Shown here one piece after another: positions 54,201 to 63,945 of a DNA stretch of 64,000 bases. The stretch is taken from contig CAYWWK010000007.1 in assembly GCA_964462135.1 (NCBI GenBank), positions 1 through 64,000 on the forward strand, written 5' to 3'. Position numbers and translations under genes: made by a program. Positions within the stretch are counted from its first letter, which is position 1; each line of letters opens with the position of its first letter. Source of the DNA: MGBC163016 sp964462135 (GTDB lineage: Bacteria; Actinomycetota; Coriobacteriia; Coriobacteriales; Eggerthellaceae). The notes under the pieces were generated by a model. The model did not search any database. It was not told where the DNA came from and was given only the letters and a program-made list of their open reading frames with translations.

Positions 54201-55562
54201 ATGACTATGAAGGCATCGATCATCGGCGGGGGATTGGCGGGCAGCGAGGCTGCTCTGTGCTTGGCGCGCATGGGCGTTGAAGTGACTCTCTTCGAGATGC
54301 GCCCGGCCGTACCAACGCCGGTGCACCGAAGTGGCGATCTGGCCGAGCTGGTCTGCTCGAACTCCTTGAAATCAACCAAGCCGGACAGCGCTGCTGGCAT
54401 GCTCAAAGAGGAGTTGCACCTTCTTGGATCGCCCCTCTACCAAGCGGCCCTCTCGCAGCGCATCCCTGCGGGGGGTGCCTTGGCGGTCGACCGGCATGGC
54501 TTCGCTGGCTGCGTGACCAAGCGCATCGAAGATGAGCCGCTCATCACGGTCGTGCGGAAGGAGGTGGCCTCGCTCAAGGACGTCTGTCCTGCAGATGCCA
54601 TCATCGTTGCCACCGGCCCCCTCACCTCCGATGCGCTCAGCGCCCACCTCCTGGAATCGCTTGGAGAAGGAGAACTGGCCTTCTTCGATGCGGCTGCTCC
54701 CATCGTCATGGCTGACAGTCTTGACTTCGACGTTCTGTTCAGGCAGAGCAGGTATGATGGCGCATCTGAAGGGGATTACCTGAATGCTCCGCTGGACAAG
54801 GGGGAATACGAGGCCTTCATCGACGCATTGCTCGCAGCTGAAAGGGTCATCAGGAAGGATTTCGAAACCAAGGAGCTCTTCCAGGCATGTCAGCCCATAG
54901 AGGAGGTGGCACGCGCGGGAAGGGATGCTCCTCGTTTCGGTGCATTGAAGCCGGTGGGATTGACCGATCCTCGCAGTGGAAGGCGTCCCTATGCCGTCGT
55001 CCAGCTGCGTCAGGAGGATACAGCGCGAACCAGTTACAACCTCGTTGGATTCCAGACCAACCTGACCTTCAGGGCCCAGGCGGAGGTCTTCCGCATGATC
55101 CCGGGATTGGAGCATGCGGAATTCGCCCGCTATGGCGTCATGCATCGGAATACGTTTCTGAACGCCCCTCAGCTGATCGATGTCTCAGGAAGGTTGAAAC
55201 TGGATGATCCGTCCGTCGATGCGCCTGTTTTCGTGGCTGGTCAGCTGGCTGGCACGGAAGGTTATTGCGAAGCCATACGCTCAGGCCTCCATTGCGCCAT
55301 CTCCGCCTATGCCAACGGATGTGGACTTGGGATAGAGCCTCCGCCTGCCACCACTGTCTTCGGGGCTTTGCAGAGCCATGCGACTGACAGCCAGGTGATC
55401 GACTATCAGCCGATGCATGTGAATTTCGGCATCATGCCGCCATTGGATGCGCCCGTGCGCAACAAGCGCAAGCGCTATGAGGCCTATGCCCAACGAGGCA
55501 GGGACGCTCTCGTGCGCTATCGTGACCATCTCCTCTCAGCGGGTGCTTGGAAGGTGAAGTGA
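54201..55562 (+). CDS. trmFO: tRNA (uracil-54-C5)-methyltransferase TrmFO
   Basis: 453 aa. FAD- and methylenetetrahydrofolate-dependent methylation of U54 in the tRNA T-loop. FAD site 'IIGGGLAGSEAALCLA', family block 'ELVCSNSLKS', and the C-terminal 'FVAGQLAGTEGYCEA'. A start at ATG 54207 is almost as good. The stop overlaps the xer start by one base. Confidence 0.95.
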   Translation: MTMKASIIGGGLAGSEAALCLARMGVEVTLFEMRPAVPTPVHRSGDLAELVCSNSLKSTKPDSAAGMLKEELHLLGSPLYQAALSQRIPAGGALAVDRHGFAGCVTKRIEDEPLITVVRKEVASLKDVCPADAIIVATGPLTSDALSAHLLESLGEGELAFFDAAAPIVMADSLDFDVLFRQSRYDGASEGDYLNAPLDKGEYEAFIDALLAAERVIRKDFETKELFQACQPIEEVARAGRDAPRFGALKPVGLTDPRSGRRPYAVVQLRQEDTARTSYNLVGFQTNLTFRAQAEVFRMIPGLEHAEFARYGVMHRNTFLNAPQLIDVSGRLKLDDPSVDAPVFVAGQLAGTEGYCEAIRSGLHCAISAYANGCGLGIEPPPATTVFGALQSHATDSQVIDYQPMHVNFGIMPPLDAPVRNKRKRYEAYAQRGRDALVRYRDHLLSAGAWKVK

Positions 55563-56473
55563 TGGAGGAACTCCTTTCATCGTATGTCGAATCGCTCACC
55601 TTCGAGAGGAACCTCTCGAAGAACACGATCAAGGCTTACACCGAGGACCTCCAGGAATACGAACGCTGGGCCAAGCGGGAGGCGATCGATCCTCTTGCAC
55701 CTACCAAGCGTGGCGTTCGGCTCTATCTCGCCTATCTCGATCAAGCTGGATACACGCACAAGACGATCAGCAGAAGGCTGTCGGCGCTCAAGGGGTTCTT
55801 CGGTTGGGCCTGTGCGCGAGGCATGGTCGATGTCGACCCGGTCACTTCGCTGCGCTCACCCAAGCCCGAAAGGCATCTGCCCAAGGTGATGCCGAAGCAC
55901 GAGCTTGAAAAGCTGCTGTCGGTGCATATGCAGTGCCTCGATCACGCCCAAGGAGCTGTCGAGAAGGCCCAGGAGTTGCGTGATCAAGCCGTATTGGAGA
56001 TGATGTATGCCTCAGGAGCCCGCATCTCTGAAGCCTCATCGCTCACTTTGGAGAACGTTGATCTCAGAGAAGGGCAACTCAGGCTTTTCGGCAAGGGATC
56101 GAAGGAGCGGATCGTTCCCATCCATGCGCTTGCCTGTGGCATCCTGGAGCGCTATCTCGTGCAGGCGAGAAGCGTATTGGAGGGAAAGGATTCTGTGCCC
56201 TGGGTGTTCCTCTCGAAGAGGGGAAACAGGTATTCTGAGGATGCCATTCGCAGGATGTTCAAGCGCACGCTGGCCCTCGCTGGTCTTGATGGTGTCTACA
56301 CGCCGCATGACATGCGCCATACTTTTGCCACTGATGTCTTGGCGGGGGGCGCTGATCTGCGCAGCGTTCAAGAGATGTTGGGACATGCCAGCCTGTCGAC
56401 CACCCAGATTTACACGCATCTCACCCCGGAGCGCCTGCGGGATGCCCAGCGTCTCGCCCATCCGCGGGCATGA
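55562..56473 (+). CDS. xerC: Site-specific tyrosine recombinase XerC/XerD
   Basis: 303 aa from ATG 55562 (TGATG overlap with trmFO). It resolves chromosome dimers at dif. The N-terminal SAM-like core-binding domain (~5-90) and the catalytic domain carry the active residues in 'SGARISEASSL' (Arg), 'HDMRHTFATD' (His-x-x-Arg), 'LGHASLSTTQIYTHL' (His and Tyr nucleophile). XerC and XerD cannot be separated by eye. Its chromosomal housekeeping context (beside trmFO) makes a mobile-element integrase unlikely. Confidence 0.92.
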   Translation: MEELLSSYVESLTFERNLSKNTIKAYTEDLQEYERWAKREAIDPLAPTKRGVRLYLAYLDQAGYTHKTISRRLSALKGFFGWACARGMVDVDPVTSLRSPKPERHLPKVMPKHELEKLLSVHMQCLDHAQGAVEKAQELRDQAVLEMMYASGARISEASSLTLENVDLREGQLRLFGKGSKERIVPIHALACGILERYLVQARSVLEGKDSVPWVFLSKRGNRYSEDAIRRMFKRTLALAGLDGVYTPHDMRHTFATDVLAGGADLRSVQEMLGHASLSTTQIYTHLTPERLRDAQRLAHPRA

Positions 56474-56538
56474 TGCCCCCGCAAGCAGCCGTGCCTCCCT
56501 GAACCAGCTGCCAGGCAGGCGCGAAGAGGATTTCTGTC

Positions 56539-57141
56539 CTACGAGGTGGGCTGGAAGGTATCCCTGTCCGGCGCGAAGCTGCGCATGGCCTGGATGGTCT
56601 GCTCGAACAGCTCGTCCAATTCCCAACCCAGCATGTCCGCTCCTGAGCGGATGACGTCGCGGTCAACCCCAGCAGCGAAGCGCTTGTCCTTGAATTTCTT
56701 CTTGAGTGATTTTACCTCGAAATCCATCACGCTCTTCGAAGGACGCATGACCACTGCTGCACCTATCAGGCCAGTCAGTTCCTCCGTGGCGAAGAGGATC
56801 TTCTCCATCTGCAGCTCAGGCTTCGGAAGGTCGGCATTGAAGTCAGAGGTATGGGACTGGATGGCCCGTATCAATTCAGGGGTTCCACCGGCCTCCTCGA
56901 TCAGTGGGGTGGCATAGAGCGTGTGCATCTCTGGCTCATCGGCATGCTCTTCCCAATCCAAGTCATGAAGGAGTCCGACGATGCCCCAGAATTCCTCATT
57001 CTCTGGATCGAAGCGGCGGGCGAAATAGCGCATGGTCTGCTCGACGGTCTCTCCATGTTCGATATGGAACGGGTCGGTGTTATGGGCCTTCAGAAGCTCG
57101 AAGGCTTCATCGCGTGTCAAACCTGCCTGCAGTCCACTCAT
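56539..57141 (-). CDS. HD-domain hydrolase-like protein
   Basis: 200 aa. Metal-ligand residues of the HD superfamily appear as 'PFHIEHGETVEQ', 'GLLHDLDWEEH' and a later 'IQSHTSDF'. Members are usually phosphohydrolases of nucleotides. It stands alone on the minus strand, between xer and def, with the promoter region shared divergently with def. Substrate unknown. Confidence 0.8.
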   Translation of the reverse strand: MSGLQAGLTRDEAFELLKAHNTDPFHIEHGETVEQTMRYFARRFDPENEEFWGIVGLLHDLDWEEHADEPEMHTLYATPLIEEAGGTPELIRAIQSHTSDFNADLPKPELQMEKILFATEELTGLIGAAVVMRPSKSVMDFEVKSLKKKFKDKRFAAGVDRDVIRSGADMLGWELDELFEQTIQAMRSFAPDRDTFQPTS

Positions 57142-57258
57142 GGCAAACCTCTTTCCTCTTGGGTCGTGGGAGACATTCTATCCGATGGCATCTCCCAGCC
57201 TCATGGAGTAACATGGTTTCCCAAGAATACTGACAGATGATGTGAGGATGTCATAGGC

Positions 57259-57804
57259 ATGTTGAAGATAGTAGAATCGCCCGACCCAGTGCTTTCCATG
57301 GTTTGCTCCCCCTGTGAGGTGGGGGATAGGAGCCTCATGAAGATAGCCAAGCAGATGGCGAAGCTGATGTATGCGAACAATGGCTGTGGGCTTGCGGCAC
57401 CGCAGGTTGGCCTTGACAGGCGGTTCGTTGTCATCGACGTTGATTGGGATGGAGAGAACGCCTCAACGCGCAATCCCCTGTTCCTGGTGAATCCTGAATT
57501 GATCGAGACTCAGGGTGAGCCAGTTGAAGACAAGGAGGCGTGCCTGTCCTGTCCGGGGGTGAGTGTGCCGGTGAAACGCGCGCCTTGGGCCCGGGTGCGC
57601 TTCTTCGATCTGGATGGCGAGGAATGGGAGATAGAGGGGGACGGCCTTCTCGGCCGTTGTCTCCAGCATGAGCTTGACCATCTGGATGGCAAGACGCTCT
57701 TCGAATCCTGTGAGCCGGCGGTGAGACTGCGGGCGCTTCAGGCATACGAGAAGGCGAAGGCGATGGGAGCGAAACCGGGGGAGGCGCAATTCGATGTCAG
57801 CTGA
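57259..57804 (+). CDS. def: Peptide deformylase
   Basis: 181 aa. It removes formyl from nascent N-terminal Met. Motif 1 reads 'GCGLAAPQVG' (usual GIGLAAPQ), motif 2 'EACLSCPGV' with the metal Cys, motif 3 'QHELDHLDG' with the HExxH His pair. All catalytic residues are kept; the motif variants are mild. It overlaps fmt by 11 bp in the usual def-fmt pair. Confidence 0.95.
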   Translation: MLKIVESPDPVLSMVCSPCEVGDRSLMKIAKQMAKLMYANNGCGLAAPQVGLDRRFVVIDVDWDGENASTRNPLFLVNPELIETQGEPVEDKEACLSCPGVSVPVKRAPWARVRFFDLDGEEWEIEGDGLLGRCLQHELDHLDGKTLFESCEPAVRLRALQAYEKAKAMGAKPGEAQFDVS

Positions 57805-58747
57805 CAAGCGGCTTCGCGTGGTATTCATGGGTACCCCTGCCTTTGCGGCGGATATCCTTGAAGAGATATCCCAGCAGCTTGACATCGTCTGCGTCTACAC
57901 GCAACCAGACAAGGTGCGTGGACGCGGCAGCAAGACGGTGCCTTCTCCCGTGAAGCTCGTCGCCCAGAAGCTCTCCCTCCCTGTCCGCTGTGCAAGCAGT
58001 TTCAAAGACGAAGAAGCCATCCGTGCGTTGGCCGAGCTTGCTCCCGACGTCATCTGCGTCGCCGCCTTCGGGGCCATCCTTCCAAAAGCCGTCTTGGACA
58101 TTCCGCCGCTTGGCTGCATCAACGTCCATGCCTCCTGTCTGCCACGTTGGCGCGGTGCGGCGCCGGTGGAACGCGCGCTTCTGGCAGGGGATGAGGAAGT
58201 GGGCATCTGCATCATGCGCATGGAGGAAGGGCTTGATACGGGCGACTACTGCGTCTGTCGGAAGACGGCCGTGGGGGATCAGGATGCATCGGAATTGACG
58301 GCGCAGCTTGCGATGCTGGGCGCCGAAGCGCTCATCACCGCCCTGGAGCATATCCGGGCAGGGCAGGTCCAGTGGATTCCTCAAGACGGGGAACGTGCCA
58401 CATACGCGAAGAAGCTCATGAAGCATGAGCTTGACCTCTCACCTGAGATGAAGGCCATTGACGGTAGACGTTGCGTTCAAGCATCCTCGCCAGCTCATCC
58501 TTCCAAATGCATCATCGGGAATCGGACGGTGACCGTCTTAAAGGCAGCCGTTCCGGACGGATCAGCCTTTGATGCGCCAGCGCAGGGCGAAGCCATCTTC
58601 GCGCAAGGCCGCCTTCTCTTGGGCTTTTCCGATGGGCCGCTTGAACTACTTGCCCTCAAACCCGATGGCAAGCGAGAGATGACGGCTCAGGCATTCGCCT
58701 CTGGTCTGCCGGGGCTCAAAGAGGGTATTGGCTGGGAGGCCCTTTGA
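57794..58747 (+). CDS. fmt: Methionyl-tRNA formyltransferase
   Basis: 317 aa. It formylates initiator Met-tRNA. 'VVFMGTPAFAADIL', 'INVHASCLPRWRGAAP' (catalytic Asn-His region) and 'GLDTGD' are seen, with the C-terminal tRNA-binding domain. Start ATG 57794 is within def. The stop overlaps the TTG start of rsmB. Confidence 0.96.
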   Translation: MSADKRLRVVFMGTPAFAADILEEISQQLDIVCVYTQPDKVRGRGSKTVPSPVKLVAQKLSLPVRCASSFKDEEAIRALAELAPDVICVAAFGAILPKAVLDIPPLGCINVHASCLPRWRGAAPVERALLAGDEEVGICIMRMEEGLDTGDYCVCRKTAVGDQDASELTAQLAMLGAEALITALEHIRAGQVQWIPQDGERATYAKKLMKHELDLSPEMKAIDGRRCVQASSPAHPSKCIIGNRTVTVLKAAVPDGSAFDAPAQGEAIFAQGRLLLGFSDGPLELLALKPDGKREMTAQAFASGLPGLKEGIGWEAL

Positions 58748-60108
58748 GGAAGACGAAGGGTTCTCGGAAGCGGGCAGACAGCAGCGTCACGGCTTCGAGG
58801 ATGGCGGCTTCGCAAGCGCTCAAGCGCATGCAGGAAGAGGGAAGCTATGCCGCGCAGGCCATCGAAGAGGTCATAGACGCCTCAGAGGCTCTCTCTGAAT
58901 CCGACAAGGCATTCGCCGCCACGCTCGTTCGAGGTGTCGTGCGCACTAAGGGTGCATTGGATGAGACGATCGATTCCCATCTGGAGAGACCAAACAAGGT
59001 TCGCGCGGATGTGCGCCGTGCCATGGAGATCGCCACCTTTGAATTGCTCTACCTTCGCAAGGAGGCTTTCTCGGCCGTTGATCAGGCTGTGCGGCTGACG
59101 GGAAAGAGCGCTCCTTTCGCCAAGGGAATGGTCAATGCGGTATTGCGCAAGGTTGCAAAGGAGGCTGAACGGTTCCCCTCGAGCACTTCTGATGAGTCCT
59201 TCGACTCCTTCTGCAAGGCGGCGGGCTTCCCTGTCCCTTTGGGGCTTCGGCTTTGCGAAGATGTAGGAGAGCATCAAACCCGCCGCCTCATCGAGGCCTC
59301 GGGTGAGTCAGCGCCGGTCTATCTCCACCTCTCATCGCTTCAACACGATCCCTTGGAAACGCTTGACTTGCTGAGCGGTGTTGGGATCACGTTCTCGGTC
59401 GTGGATGACATCCCTGCCTGCATCAGGCTCGATCATGGCAAGGACGTCGCTTCTGGTCACATCAGAGACCTGATCCGTTCGGGAGGGGTGATCGTATCCG
59501 ATCTGGCTGCCCAGAGGGTGGCCTACGAATGCGTTCGCTCCCATCTGCCACAGTCGTTTCTGGAGATCGGAGCTGGCAGAGGTACGAAGACTATGCTCAT
59601 CCAATCCCTGGCGCAGGCGCTGCATGGATGCCAGATCCCCCGATTCGTTGCCGTTGACAGCGTCGCATCGAAGCGGGATGTCCTCATGAAGCGAGCAAAA
59701 GCATGCGGTGCGCATCTTGAAAGCGCCATCACCGCTGATGGCGCGGCACTGGAAGAGGTGCTGGGGCATGATGAATTCGAAGGCGTACTTGTCGATGCTC
59801 CCTGCTCGGGGCTTGGCACCATGCGTCGCCATCCCGAAATCATCTGGCGCGTGCGCGAAGAGGACATACGAAGCCTTGCTGCCATCCAAAAGCGCATCCT
59901 TGAAAGCGCCAGCGCCTATGTGGCTCCAAAAGCCCACCTTGTCTATTCCACCTGCACGACGACGCAGCTTGAAAACGAAGGCGTCCTCTGCGCCTTTCTC
60001 TCGTCGGAGGCGGGCAAGACGTTCTCGGTTTCGGGTGGCTTTCAAACCATCGCAAGCAAAACGGGTCCTGATTCCCACTTCTGCTCAGTGTTGACCCGCA
60101 TCATTTGA
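58744..60108 (+). CDS. rsmB: 16S rRNA (cytosine-967-C5)-methyltransferase RsmB
   Basis: 454 aa, TTG start in a 4 bp overlap with fmt. The N-terminal NusB-like domain (~20-150) is followed by the SAM methyltransferase domain: 'LEIGAGRGTKTMLI', 'VLVDAPCSGLGTMRRHPEIIW' and 'YSTCTTTQLENE'; the last two contain the two catalytic Cys. The def-fmt-rsmB order is conserved in many bacteria. Confidence 0.95.
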   Translation: MRKTKGSRKRADSSVTASRMAASQALKRMQEEGSYAAQAIEEVIDASEALSESDKAFAATLVRGVVRTKGALDETIDSHLERPNKVRADVRRAMEIATFELLYLRKEAFSAVDQAVRLTGKSAPFAKGMVNAVLRKVAKEAERFPSSTSDESFDSFCKAAGFPVPLGLRLCEDVGEHQTRRLIEASGESAPVYLHLSSLQHDPLETLDLLSGVGITFSVVDDIPACIRLDHGKDVASGHIRDLIRSGGVIVSDLAAQRVAYECVRSHLPQSFLEIGAGRGTKTMLIQSLAQALHGCQIPRFVAVDSVASKRDVLMKRAKACGAHLESAITADGAALEEVLGHDEFEGVLVDAPCSGLGTMRRHPEIIWRVREEDIRSLAAIQKRILESASAYVAPKAHLVYSTCTTTQLENEGVLCAFLSSEAGKTFSVSGGFQTIASKTGPDSHFCSVLTRII

Positions 60109-60222
60109 AGACCGAGCGGCATGAACTGCCCGCTGACTGGCATGGTCCCAGTCCGAAAAGATTATCATGACCTTCTTGATTCTGTAAGCGTTGATGATCG
60201 CAGATGGAATGAGGCGTTTTCT

Positions 60223-60807
60223 ATGGAACCGAACATCAAAGAGGTTGCGAACCGGATTCGCGCGCTGCGTGAAGACATGGGCATCACGATGCAGGAGATG
60301 GCGGAAGCGACGGGGCGCACCTTGGAGGAGTACCAAGCCCAGGAAAGCGGCCAGACGGATCTCTCGTTCACCTTCCTGTACAAGTGCGCCGAAAGGCTTG
60401 GCGTTGACGTCATTGAGATCCTGACAGGAGAGACTCCGCATCTCACGGGCTATTCCCTCACTCGCGACGGCAATGGCCTTTCCATTCGCAGGCGCGCAGG
60501 CTTCGAGTACCTTCACAAGGCTCCCCATTTCCGCCATAAGCTGGCGGAGCCGTTTCTGGTCACGGCACCCTATCTTGCCGATGAACAGGACAAGCCCATC
60601 CATCTCTCATATCACGAGGGACAGGAGTTGGACTACATCATCTCAGGGCAACTCCGATTCGCCTATGAGAACCATGAGGAGATCGTGGGTCCGGGAGATC
60701 TTCTGATGTACGACTCGGGTCGCGGGCACGGCATGATCGCAACCGGAGGTGAGCCATGCACCTTCCTTGCCGTTGTTGTGAAACCCTGCGAAGAGAGCGC
60801 ACGCTAG
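60223..60807 (+). CDS. XRE-type regulator with C-terminal cupin domain
   Basis: 194 aa from ATG 60223. Helix-turn-helix (~5-60, 'ITMQEMAEATGRTLEEYQAQESG') followed by a cupin barrel (~110-190, 'HEGQELDYIISGQL', 'GPGDLLMYDSGRGHGM'), the layout of small-molecule-responsive repressors. It is 62 bp upstream of the acyl-CoA synthetase and probably controls that operon, with a carboxylate or CoA ester as effector; this is inference from context. A longer frame begins at 60121 without support. Confidence 0.88.
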   Translation: MEPNIKEVANRIRALREDMGITMQEMAEATGRTLEEYQAQESGQTDLSFTFLYKCAERLGVDVIEILTGETPHLTGYSLTRDGNGLSIRRRAGFEYLHKAPHFRHKLAEPFLVTAPYLADEQDKPIHLSYHEGQELDYIISGQLRFAYENHEEIVGPGDLLMYDSGRGHGMIATGGEPCTFLAVVVKPCEESAR

Positions 60808-60869
60808 TGGCCAAGCGGCTGCAGTGGTGCATGAGTTTTTGAGTTTTGGAAACGAGGAGCAAAGAGAGC

Positions 60870-62648
60870 ATGCGAGATATCAACCTCAGATACGTTGATG
60901 AGGCCTATGACAGCGAGGGGAGGCTCGTCAGGTTCGATGTCCATTGCGACGAGGATTACAACTTCGCCTACGACATCGTCGATGACATCGCCGAGCATGA
61001 TCCCGATCGCCGGGCGATGGTTTGGTGCAATCCGGAAGGAGAGGAGCACATCTTCACCTTCGCTGATATGAAGAGGTGGTCTGACAAGACAGCGAATTAT
61101 CTGAAGGGGCTGGGCATCGGAAAAGGCGACAAGGTTCTCGTCATCCTCCGTCGCCACTACCAATTCTGGTTCACGGCCCTGGCATTGGCGAAGCTCGGGG
61201 CGGTCATGGTGCCTGCGACCTTCATGCTGAAGGAACACGACATGTCCTATCGACTGAATGGGGCTGGCATACAGGCGGTCATTGCCACCTCGGCGGGAGA
61301 GATCGCTGATGTGGTGGACAATGTCGTGGCCGAATGTCCTTCCGTGAAGGCGCTCATCCTGGTCAATCCCGCCGGAGCGGGCCTCACCGAGCGCGATGAG
61401 GCGGGGAATCTCATCCTGCAATCCGACGAGGTTATAGGAGAGGAGCTTTCTGGGAGCGGTGGCATCTGCGCGGCATCCATCACGCGAAAGGGGTGGCATG
61501 ACTTCAATGCGGGGGTGCGAGAGGCCTCTGATTCATTCAGTCGGATCGCCACGAAGGCCTCTGACCCGATGCTTCTCTATTTCTCGTCAGGCACATCGGG
61601 CAACCCCAAGATGGTCATGCATGACTCCCTGTATTCATTGGGTCATCTGATCACGGCGAAGCATTGGCACAATGTGCGCCCGGACGGTCTCCATTTCACC
61701 ATTGCCGACACGGGGTGGGGAAAGGCCGTCTGGGGCAAGTTCTATGGCCAGTGGATCATGGAGGCAGCAGTCCTCACCTACGATTTCGATCGGTTCCATG
61801 CGGATGAGATACTTGATCTGATCGAGAAGTATGGCGTGACCACCTTCTGCGCTCCGCCTACCATGTACCGGCTGCTCAAGCAGGAGGACCTGGCCGGGCA
61901 TGACATCTCGTCGATTGAATACGCCACCACCGCGGGCGAGGCCCTCAATCCCGACCTGTTCCAATACTGGAAGGATGCCGCCGGCCTCACCATCTTCGAG
62001 GGCTTCGGCCAGACTGAGACGCCTCTCACCATCGGCAATCTGACCAATTCGATCCCACGACCGGGCTCCATGGGAAAGCCCGTTCCCCTCTATGATGTGG
62101 CAATCCTGCGCGAGGATGGAACGGAGTGCGACACGGGGGAAACGGGAGAGATATGCATCAGCGTCGATCCGCATCCTGCAGGCATCATGATCGAGTATTA
62201 CCGAGACGCCGAAAAGACGGCAGCCGCCATGCATGATGGCTGGTATCATACCGGCGATACCGCATGGCGGGACGAGGATGGGTATTACTGGTATGTGGGG
62301 CGCAATGACGACGTCATCAAGTCCAGTGGATACCGCATCGGTCCCTTCGAGATCGAAAGCGTCCTGCTTGAACACGAGGCCGTGAAGGAATGTGCGGTGA
62401 CGGGCGTCCCTGATGAGCTGCGCGGCTCTGCGGTCAAGGCAACCATCGTCTTGGCCGAAGGCTTCCATCCTTCAGAGGGCCTCACGCGTGAGCTGCAGCA
62501 GTGGGTGAAGGCGCAGACGGCCCCCTACAAGTATCCGCGCATCATCGAGTATGTGGAAGAGCTGCCCCGTACGGTCAACGGAAAGATCAGACGCGTTGCC
62601 ATACGGAAGGCGGACGAAGAGGCGAATGTCGCAGAAGGGTTGGTGTAG
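60870..62648 (+). CDS. AMP-forming acyl-CoA synthetase
   Basis: 592 aa from ATG 60870. ANL-superfamily enzyme activating a carboxylate with ATP and CoA. ATP loop 'LYFSSGTSGNPKMVMH', 'FEGFGQTET', hinge region 'YYWYVGRNDDVIKSSGYRIGP' and catalytic Lys in 'RTVNGKIRR' are all present. The N-terminal ~40 residues resemble acetyl-CoA/medium-chain synthetases. Coupled to ferredoxin and 2-oxoacid oxidoreductase genes, it suggests uptake of branched-chain or aryl acids and conversion to 2-oxoacids, or the reverse. Acid specificity cannot be read from the sequence. Confidence 0.9.
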   Translation: MRDINLRYVDEAYDSEGRLVRFDVHCDEDYNFAYDIVDDIAEHDPDRRAMVWCNPEGEEHIFTFADMKRWSDKTANYLKGLGIGKGDKVLVILRRHYQFWFTALALAKLGAVMVPATFMLKEHDMSYRLNGAGIQAVIATSAGEIADVVDNVVAECPSVKALILVNPAGAGLTERDEAGNLILQSDEVIGEELSGSGGICAASITRKGWHDFNAGVREASDSFSRIATKASDPMLLYFSSGTSGNPKMVMHDSLYSLGHLITAKHWHNVRPDGLHFTIADTGWGKAVWGKFYGQWIMEAAVLTYDFDRFHADEILDLIEKYGVTTFCAPPTMYRLLKQEDLAGHDISSIEYATTAGEALNPDLFQYWKDAAGLTIFEGFGQTETPLTIGNLTNSIPRPGSMGKPVPLYDVAILREDGTECDTGETGEICISVDPHPAGIMIEYYRDAEKTAAAMHDGWYHTGDTAWRDEDGYYWYVGRNDDVIKSSGYRIGPFEIESVLLEHEAVKECAVTGVPDELRGSAVKATIVLAEGFHPSEGLTRELQQWVKAQTAPYKYPRIIEYVEELPRTVNGKIRRVAIRKADEEANVAEGLV

Positions 62649-62651
62649 AGG

Positions 62652-62876
62652 ATGGCCAAAGGAAGAGTCATCATAGATGAGGGCTTCTGCAAGGGCTGTG
62701 GCCTTTGCGTCGATGTGTGTCCATCGCACATCCTCAAACTCGATCAGAATGTCATCACGCCGAAAGGCTATCATCCGGCCACATGCATTGACGAGGCCCA
62801 GTGCACAGGCTGTGCCACCTGCGCTGTCATGTGTCCCGATGTGGCCATCACGGTGTATCGGGAGGTGCGCGCATGA
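62652..62876 (+). CDS. 2x[4Fe-4S] ferredoxin subunit of 2-oxoacid oxidoreductase
   Basis: 74 aa. Two complete cluster motifs: 'CKGCGLCVDVCP' and 'CTGCATCAVMCP'. It is the delta-type subunit of 2-oxoacid:ferredoxin oxidoreductases. It starts 3 bp after the synthetase stop and overlaps the next gene by 4 bp. Confidence 0.94.
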   Translation: MAKGRVIIDEGFCKGCGLCVDVCPSHILKLDQNVITPKGYHPATCIDEAQCTGCATCAVMCPDVAITVYREVRA

Positions 62877-63943
62877 GCATGGGCAAGAAGACACTCATGA
62901 AGGGGAACGAAGCCATTGCGGAAGCCGCGCTGCGCGCCGGCTGTCGCTTCTTCTTCGGATATCCCATCACGCCACAGACCGAACTGGCCGCCTACATGTC
63001 AAAGCAGATGCCGAAGCTGGGGGGAACCTATCTTCAGGCTGAAAGCGAGATCGCCGCGGTGAACATGCTCTATGGCGCTTCGGCTGCCGGAGCGCGGGCG
63101 ATGACCTCTTCGTCAAGCCCGGGGATATCCTTGAAGACCGAGGGGATCTCCTACATGGCCGGGGCTGATCTTCCCGCAGTCATCGTGAACGTGCAGCGTG
63201 GTGGCCCGGGCCTTGGCTCCATCCAGCCCTCCCAGAGTGACTACTTCCAAGCGACGCGTGCGATGGGGCATGGTGATTTCTACCTGCCCGTCTTCGCGCC
63301 CTCGACGGTTCAGGAGATGGCCGACCTCACCTTCGAGGCCTTCGACGTGGCGGACAGGTATCGCACTCCTGTCGTCATCCTGGCAGATGGGCTGCTCGGG
63401 CAGATGATGGAGCCGGTCACGATGCCCGATCAGCGTGATCTTGATTCGCTTCCCTCAAAGCCATGGGCGACCACGGGCCATAAGGGTGCGCGCGCCCACA
63501 ACATCGCCAACTCCCTTCATCTTGATCCGCAGAAGCTCTGCGAAGAGAACATGGAGCGGTTCGAGCGCTACGAGGAGATCAAGCGCACGGAAGCCAAGGC
63601 CGAGACGTATCTGACCGATGATGCCGACATCGTGGTGGCGGCTTTCGGGGCCGCTGCCCGCATCGCACGATCCGCGGTGAACGCGGCCCGTGCGAACGGC
63701 ATCAAGGCCGGTCTCTTCCGACCCATCACCCTTTGGCCCTATCCCGCGGATGCCCTGAGCCAGCTTGATGCCAAGGCATTCCTCACCGTTGAGCTGAACA
63801 TGGGGCAGATGGTCGAAGATGTGCGGCTTGCGGTGAATGGGGCCGCTCCGGTCAGCTTCTTTGGAAGGTGCGGCGGGGTCATTCCCACTCCCGATGAGGT
63901 TCTCCAACAGATCGAGCAGATCGCAGAAGGGCTCGGTGAATAG
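62873..63943 (+). CDS. 2-oxoacid:ferredoxin oxidoreductase alpha subunit (VorB/KorA type)
   Basis: 356 aa from ATG 62873 (GGAGGTG site). The core domain has 'GNEAIAEAALRAGCRFFFGYPITPQTEL' (first ~40 residues), 'SSSSPGISLKTEGISYMAGADLP' and 'VQRGGPGLGS', diagnostic for alpha subunits, and the C-terminal swivel domain follows. It oxidatively decarboxylates a 2-oxoacid to acyl-CoA or carboxylates acyl-CoA reductively. Specificity among pyruvate, 2-oxoglutarate, branched-chain and aryl types is not decided by sequence alone. Confidence 0.92.
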   Translation: MSMGKKTLMKGNEAIAEAALRAGCRFFFGYPITPQTELAAYMSKQMPKLGGTYLQAESEIAAVNMLYGASAAGARAMTSSSSPGISLKTEGISYMAGADLPAVIVNVQRGGPGLGSIQPSQSDYFQATRAMGHGDFYLPVFAPSTVQEMADLTFEAFDVADRYRTPVVILADGLLGQMMEPVTMPDQRDLDSLPSKPWATTGHKGARAHNIANSLHLDPQKLCEENMERFERYEEIKRTEAKAETYLTDDADIVVAAFGAAARIARSAVNAARANGIKAGLFRPITLWPYPADALSQLDAKAFLTVELNMGQMVEDVRLAVNGAAPVSFFGRCGGVIPTPDEVLQQIEQIAEGLGE

Positions 63944-63945
63944 CC

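Noticed and set aside
55562..56473. Tyrosine recombinase as integrase of the tRNA-flanked island
   Set aside because: It is 43 kb away in a conserved housekeeping cluster with trmFO and matches XerC/XerD.
57259..57804. Peptide deformylase motif variants (GCGLAAPQ, EACLSCPG) as a sign of altered function
   Set aside because: All metal-binding and catalytic residues are retained and such variants are within family range, so ordinary Def is the better reading.
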